A stretch of DNA of 8,716 nt from Nitrospirae bacterium GWC2_57_9 (lineage in GTDB: Bacteria; Nitrospirota; UBA9217). The stretch lies in the NCBI GenBank assembly GCA_001805085.1, contig MHEA01000015.1, forward strand, positions 1-8,716, written 5' to 3'. Below, piece after piece: positions 5,729-8,716 of this stretch. How positions within the stretch are numbered: position 1 is the stretch's first letter; the number at the start of each line of letters is the position of its first letter. The position numbers were made by a program, and so were the translations under genes. The notes beneath the pieces are model-generated. The model ran no database searches. It was not told the origin of the DNA and saw only the letters and a program-made list of their open reading frames with translations.

Positions 5729-7117
5729 ATGAGACCTTTACCTCTCAACCACTATATATTTATTGCGCTCTTTGTACTCCTCTCCATTGACCGCGCGAGC
5801 GCCAACCTGACAGTTCTGGATGGCGACCATACCGTTGTTTATGATATTGTGAACCCCCGTGGTGTTGCTTTTATCCCTGATTATAGTAACGAATCCTTCG
5901 AACAGAAGGTGTTGGCGCAGGATGAGTTCAGTAAACGAGTCCAGGTGACGTCACGCATGCACGCGATGAGAAGTCGCGTGCCCTTTCCCGCTCGTCCCGG
6001 GACAATACCCGCGGACGTCTCCCCCTATCTGACAGCCGAGAAGGACCGCCAATCCGACGATCCTTCCCTGGTGCGGCTTGCGGCTGAGATAACCCGGGGA
6101 AGCATATATATGCACGAATCAGCGAACGCGATTTTGTCCTGGATCGCCGATAATCTTACCTTTGACACGAGCATTACCGTTGCCAGCGATGCCGTTTCCG
6201 CACTGCGTTCCAAAAAGGCCTTTTGTGTCGGATATTCGAACCTGGCCGTTGCCCTGCTCAGGGCTGCCGGCATCCCGGCACGTGTTGCCCATGGCTACCT
6301 CCCTCCCGGTTATGAATGGGGTTTTTCAAAGGATTACTGGGGAGTGAAGGTGAACGACGGAGGGTATCATGCATATATCGAAATATTCTATCCCGATACC
6401 GGCTGGGTTTTTTCGGACGCAGAACACTCCCATAACTTCGTGGACCCCTTTCATATCATCCTGCGCATTGATGGCGTGAGGATGCCCGGGGCGGTCAAAG
6501 GCGGATTCCTGGACGTGGACAAGGCAACTTTTTATACCATTTTCCGTGAAGTGAACAATACGGTCATGGTCGACGAGCTGCCGGTACCGAGAGAAAAAAG
6601 GCTCGGAAGGCGCCTGGGGGATCGTCAGCATGCTGCTGTAGTTTCGGGCAGGGTCCTGGACGCAGCGGGAACGCCTGTTCCGAAGGGAAGCGTTGTTCTG
6701 TGGAAGGACGGCAGGGGCACACCCTCCTCTTTTGCAGACGGTCGATATTCGGCGGTCGTAACCACGCCAGGTAAATATCGGATAGAGCTCCGGGGAGCGG
6801 GCTTCAGAAAATCGTCACAGGAAATACAGATAGAGCAGGGAATAACCTACCCGAGGGATTTTACACTTCACCCCGGCGGCGTCATAAAAGGCAGGGTCAG
6901 GGACTCGGCCGGAAGGCCTCTGCAGGACGGCGATGTGTTTTACCGTGAAGGGAGCACGAGCTTCGGTGTCCCGATCAATAATGACGGCACGTATCGGATA
7001 GAAGGACTGACGCCAGGTCAATACAGAATTTCCGTAACTCAAGGGGACAAGGATTTTTTCAAGACAGGCGATGTCATGGCCGGCAAGGAAACAGTCCTCG
7101 ATTTTGTATTGAAATAG
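5729..7117 (+). CDS. Secreted transglutaminase-like (cysteine-protease fold) protein with two carboxypeptidase-regulatory-type domains
   Basis: The 462-residue protein starts with a signal peptide (hydrophobic 9-19, likely cleavage after ASA at 23-25). The transglutaminase-like core spans about 115-245. It has a complete apparent triad: Cys166 in KAFCVGYSNLAVALLRAAGIPAR order, His214 in GGYHAYIEIF, and Asp230 in GWVFSDAE. Bacterial members of this superfamily act as peptidases, amidases or cross-linkers. Residues 304-379 and 384-462 are two beta-sandwich repeats of the carboxypeptidase-regulatory/Ig-like type, each with a GRV...G.P...G pattern and a G.Y.I segment; these are usually binding or spacing modules. 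ATG 5729 is the first possible start after the in-frame stop at 5678-5680, and the signal peptide needs it. No normal Shine-Dalgarno sequence precedes it. Substrate unknown. Confidence 0.85.
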   Translation: MRPLPLNHYIFIALFVLLSIDRASANLTVLDGDHTVVYDIVNPRGVAFIPDYSNESFEQKVLAQDEFSKRVQVTSRMHAMRSRVPFPARPGTIPADVSPYLTAEKDRQSDDPSLVRLAAEITRGSIYMHESANAILSWIADNLTFDTSITVASDAVSALRSKKAFCVGYSNLAVALLRAAGIPARVAHGYLPPGYEWGFSKDYWGVKVNDGGYHAYIEIFYPDTGWVFSDAEHSHNFVDPFHIILRIDGVRMPGAVKGGFLDVDKATFYTIFREVNNTVMVDELPVPREKRLGRRLGDRQHAAVVSGRVLDAAGTPVPKGSVVLWKDGRGTPSSFADGRYSAVVTTPGKYRIELRGAGFRKSSQEIQIEQGITYPRDFTLHPGGVIKGRVRDSAGRPLQDGDVFYREGSTSFGVPINNDGTYRIEGLTPGQYRISVTQGDKDFFKTGDVMAGKETVLDFVLK

Positions 7118-7183
7118 AGAGCCGAACGCGCAATGAAAACTTTTGCGCTTTCTGCAGATGTCCATTACCATGGAGAGGTCAGC

Positions 7184-7190
7184 AAGGAGA
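7184..7190 (+). promoter_or_regulatory. Ribosome binding site of the second LPP20 gene
   Basis: AAGGAGA lies 5 nt before ATG 7196. It selects this ATG over an in-frame ATG at 7133, which would put 21 mostly polar residues ahead of the signal peptide. Confidence 0.6.
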
Positions 7191-7195
7191 AAAGA

Positions 7196-8275
7196 ATGAA
7201 TAAGTATACATATCTGCTGCTTGCTGTAATCATTGTTGCCGTACCTGCATTTGCACCGGCTCAATCGGCGGGATCCGATGCAGTGGAAAACACCGCCAAT
7301 GGCTCCATCAATTGGACCACCAGCGAGGTTTACGCGAAAGGCATCGGCGCACCGCCTTCACAGGCCGTCAATCTAGCCCAGGCAAGGGCGATGGCCGAAC
7401 GCGCTGCCTTCGTCGTCGCGCTCAGGAATCTTCTCGAGACCGTGAAAGGTGTTCGCGTGGATTCGGAAAGCGTGGTCGAAAATTTCATGGTCAAGAGCGA
7501 CGTTATCAGGACCAGGGTTGACGGCATCGTGAAAGGCGCGCGCATCGTAAAAAAAGAATATCTGTCTGACGGGTCTGTGGAAGTGCTCGTGGGCATGAAT
7601 ATGAAAGGCTCCTTCCTCAATGCGGTCGTTCCCGACAGTTTCGGAAGAACGACACTCCTTCCGGCTCCGTCAAAAACTGTTCCTCTTCCTCAGAGGCCAT
7701 CTGATATAAAACCGGCTCCACAACCTTCAAAGCCTGTTACGCCTCCTCAGACAACGCAAAAAAAGGAGGATCCGGTCAAGCGGCAGCCTGAAAAACCTGC
7801 GCCGGTCCCTGCCCCTGTTTCGCCTGTTCCGGAACCGGCAAAGCCCGCACCCGTTGTGCCTGATCAGAAGCAGGACATAAAAACACCCGAGCCGAACACG
7901 CCAGCCGGAATCGATAGAACGGTTTCTTTTAAAGGGGGCGTCGCAACAGGCCTCGTAATCGACGGAAGGGGACTCGGGTTAAGGCCGGCCCTTTTGCCCA
8001 AAATAGTCGATCAGCAGGGACAGGAGGTCTACGTCGGCCAAGTCGTGACCAGAACAAATGCCATAGAGCAGGGCGTCGCCGGCTACGCCAAGGATGTGCA
8101 GGCAGCGGCAAACAACTTCCGCGTGACCGATAACCCAGCGGTGATCAAGGGTGTATCCGCATCAGGTGCCGCCCGAACGGACATTGTCATCGGAGATGCG
8201 GACGCACAGGCCCTCCGGGAACTGTCCTCGAACGGGGATTTCCTGCAGTATTGCAGGGTCATAGTAGTATACTAA
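7196..8275 (+). CDS. Exported LPP20-domain protein, paralog B, with proline-rich linker
   Basis: The 359-residue protein has a signal peptide (hydrophobic 6-19, likely cleavage after APA at 20-22, next residue Gln), like paralog A, and no lipobox cysteine. Residues 40-146 form the LPP20-type domain and align without gaps to paralog A (46-152) at about two-thirds identity by eye, sharing GIGAPP, AQARAMAERA, VKGVRVDS and SDGSVE. Residues ~147-250 are a Pro/Lys/Ala-rich linker (PAPVPAPVSPVPEPAKPAPV) that paralog A has only as ~24 residues. The C-terminal domain (251-359: TGLVIDGRGLGLRPA, GYAKD, FRVTD, CRVIVV) again matches A, at clearly lower identity. The two genes must be duplicates within the cluster. 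Biochemical role unknown; a periplasmic assembly factor spanning a distance through the linker is an inference. It lies 78 bp after the transglutaminase-like gene. Confidence 0.83.
   Translation: MNKYTYLLLAVIIVAVPAFAPAQSAGSDAVENTANGSINWTTSEVYAKGIGAPPSQAVNLAQARAMAERAAFVVALRNLLETVKGVRVDSESVVENFMVKSDVIRTRVDGIVKGARIVKKEYLSDGSVEVLVGMNMKGSFLNAVVPDSFGRTTLLPAPSKTVPLPQRPSDIKPAPQPSKPVTPPQTTQKKEDPVKRQPEKPAPVPAPVSPVPEPAKPAPVVPDQKQDIKTPEPNTPAGIDRTVSFKGGVATGLVIDGRGLGLRPALLPKIVDQQGQEVYVGQVVTRTNAIEQGVAGYAKDVQAAANNFRVTDNPAVIKGVSASGAARTDIVIGDADAQALRELSSNGDFLQYCRVIVVY
7634..7945 (+). repeat. Proline-rich low-complexity linker coding region inside paralog B
   Basis: This stretch encodes roughly 104 residues rich in Pro, Lys, Ala and Val with repeated PAP/PVP/KP motifs between the two conserved domains. 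Such extended linkers in TonB-like or envelope-spanning proteins reach across periplasm or peptidoglycan; that role is inferred here. Confidence 0.6.
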
Positions 8276-8300
8276 GCTGCAGCAGATCGGCGATTTCTTC

Positions 8301-8307
8301 AAAGGAG
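8301..8307 (+). promoter_or_regulatory. Ribosome binding site of the last gene
   Basis: AAAGGAG lies 5 nt before ATG 8313 and 14 nt before the in-frame ATG 8322, so it favours 8313. Confidence 0.6.
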
Positions 8308-8312
8308 CAGGC

Positions 8313-8716
8313 ATGGTAAGTATGTTCGTAAAATTGTTCACCACTTCCATCGCAGCGCTTGTACTTTTTTCATGTGCGGCTCCTCGCCGTGTTCCTCATT
8401 ATTTTGATGCGAATAATCCGCTGAAACGGGTAGCCGTGCTGCCGCTGAAGAACGATACCGACGATGCGGACGCGCCGAACACAGTTCGCAAGAAGATAAT
8501 CGAGGCCCTGGAGGCGAAGTCGTATATCATCCAGGATGTAAAAGAAACGGATCAGATGTTGCGGGACCAGATGGGCATCAACCTGGGCGGTCAGCTTGAA
8601 ATGACGACACCGCAAAAGCTGGGCGAAGTGCTGAATGTCGAGGGGCTCCTCTACGGCACGTTGATGGATTTTGATGAGAGCACGACCGGGGTGCTTAACG
8701 TCCGAAAGGTGAGGGC
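8313..8716 (+). CDS. GNA1162 (DUF799)-like lipoprotein, 3' truncated by the window edge
   Basis: At least 134 residues are visible and the frame runs off the right edge. The N-terminus is a lipoprotein signal peptide with lipobox LFSC and lipidated Cys21 (Ala at +2, compatible with outer-membrane sorting). The mature part reads KRVAVLPLKNDTDDADAP, then a helix, then KLGEVLNVEGLLYGTLMDF. This order (VAVLP...ND, APN, then L...L.VEGLLYGT) resembles the GNA1162/DUF799 putative lipoprotein family and more loosely the N-terminal fold of CsgG/LpoB-type proteins. In some proteobacteria GNA1162-like genes sit beside CsgG-like secretion-channel genes, so a CsgG-like gene further right would fit. It lies 37 bp after paralog B, probably in the same operon. 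Family assignment is from motif memory and moderately sure. Confidence 0.68.
   Translation, partial: MVSMFVKLFTTSIAALVLFSCAAPRRVPHYFDANNPLKRVAVLPLKNDTDDADAPNTVRKKIIEALEAKSYIIQDVKETDQMLRDQMGINLGGQLEMTTPQKLGEVLNVEGLLYGTLMDFDESTTGVLNVRKVR

Noticed and set aside
5721..5760. Possible promoter: TTGACA at 5721 with an AT-rich TATATA at 5753
   Set aside because: The spacing is 26 nt, far from 17, and the resulting transcript would begin after the ATG that the signal peptide requires.
7128..7148. Small inverted repeat (GCGCAA / TTGCGC) between the transglutaminase and paralog B genes
   Set aside because: The stem is only 6 bp with a 9-nt loop and is followed by only three T residues, so it is too weak to call a terminator or operator.

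Overview
The window reads as chromosomal DNA of a diderm (Gram-negative-type) bacterium with moderately high GC. Every gene I can support lies on the + strand. The evidence for a diderm is lipobox signal peptides, a C-terminal LapB zinc-ribbon remnant, and envelope families (LPP20, TPR plus S-layer-homology lipoprotein, GNA1162-like lipoprotein). The gene mix resembles Nitrospirota or Desulfobacterota-type genomes, but that is an impression and not a demonstrated assignment.

Left part (1-916): one open frame enters from the left edge and ends at 916. Its first ~710 bases encode the N-terminal part of a large Eco57I/type IIG-like restriction-methyltransferase. Its last ~195 bases encode the end of a LapB/YciM-type TPR protein with a CX2C-X10-CX2C zinc ribbon. 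The two halves join in frame inside a short stretch where both families plausibly resemble each other. It is either a real recombination or insertion scar in lapB, or an assembly chimera.

Centre-left (1054-3366): two housekeeping genes follow closely. They are gpmI (cofactor-independent phosphoglycerate mutase, all signature motifs intact) and a comF-like phosphoribosyltransferase with a zinc-binding N-terminus, probably starting at a TTG codon. The lapB tail, gpmI and comF look like the native backbone of the locus.

Intergenic 3367-3600: a near-consensus sigma-70 promoter (TTGACA, 17 nt, TATAGT) starts a new unit with a ~170-nt leader and a strong ribosome binding site.

Right part (3601-8716): five consecutive genes all encode exported proteins. 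They are (A) a periplasmic LPP20-domain protein; a TPR-SLH lipoprotein followed at once by a strong intrinsic terminator; a secreted transglutaminase-like protein with two C-terminal beta-sandwich repeats; (B) a second LPP20-domain protein paralogous to A but with a ~100-residue proline-rich linker; and a GNA1162-like lipoprotein cut by the right edge. The duplicated LPP20 proteins, together with potential peptidoglycan-binding and thiol-protease/transglutaminase modules, suggest an uncharacterised cell-envelope assembly or secretion cluster. This is the most plausible candidate for an undescribed system here. No RNA genes, CRISPR arrays, or transposase genes were recognised.
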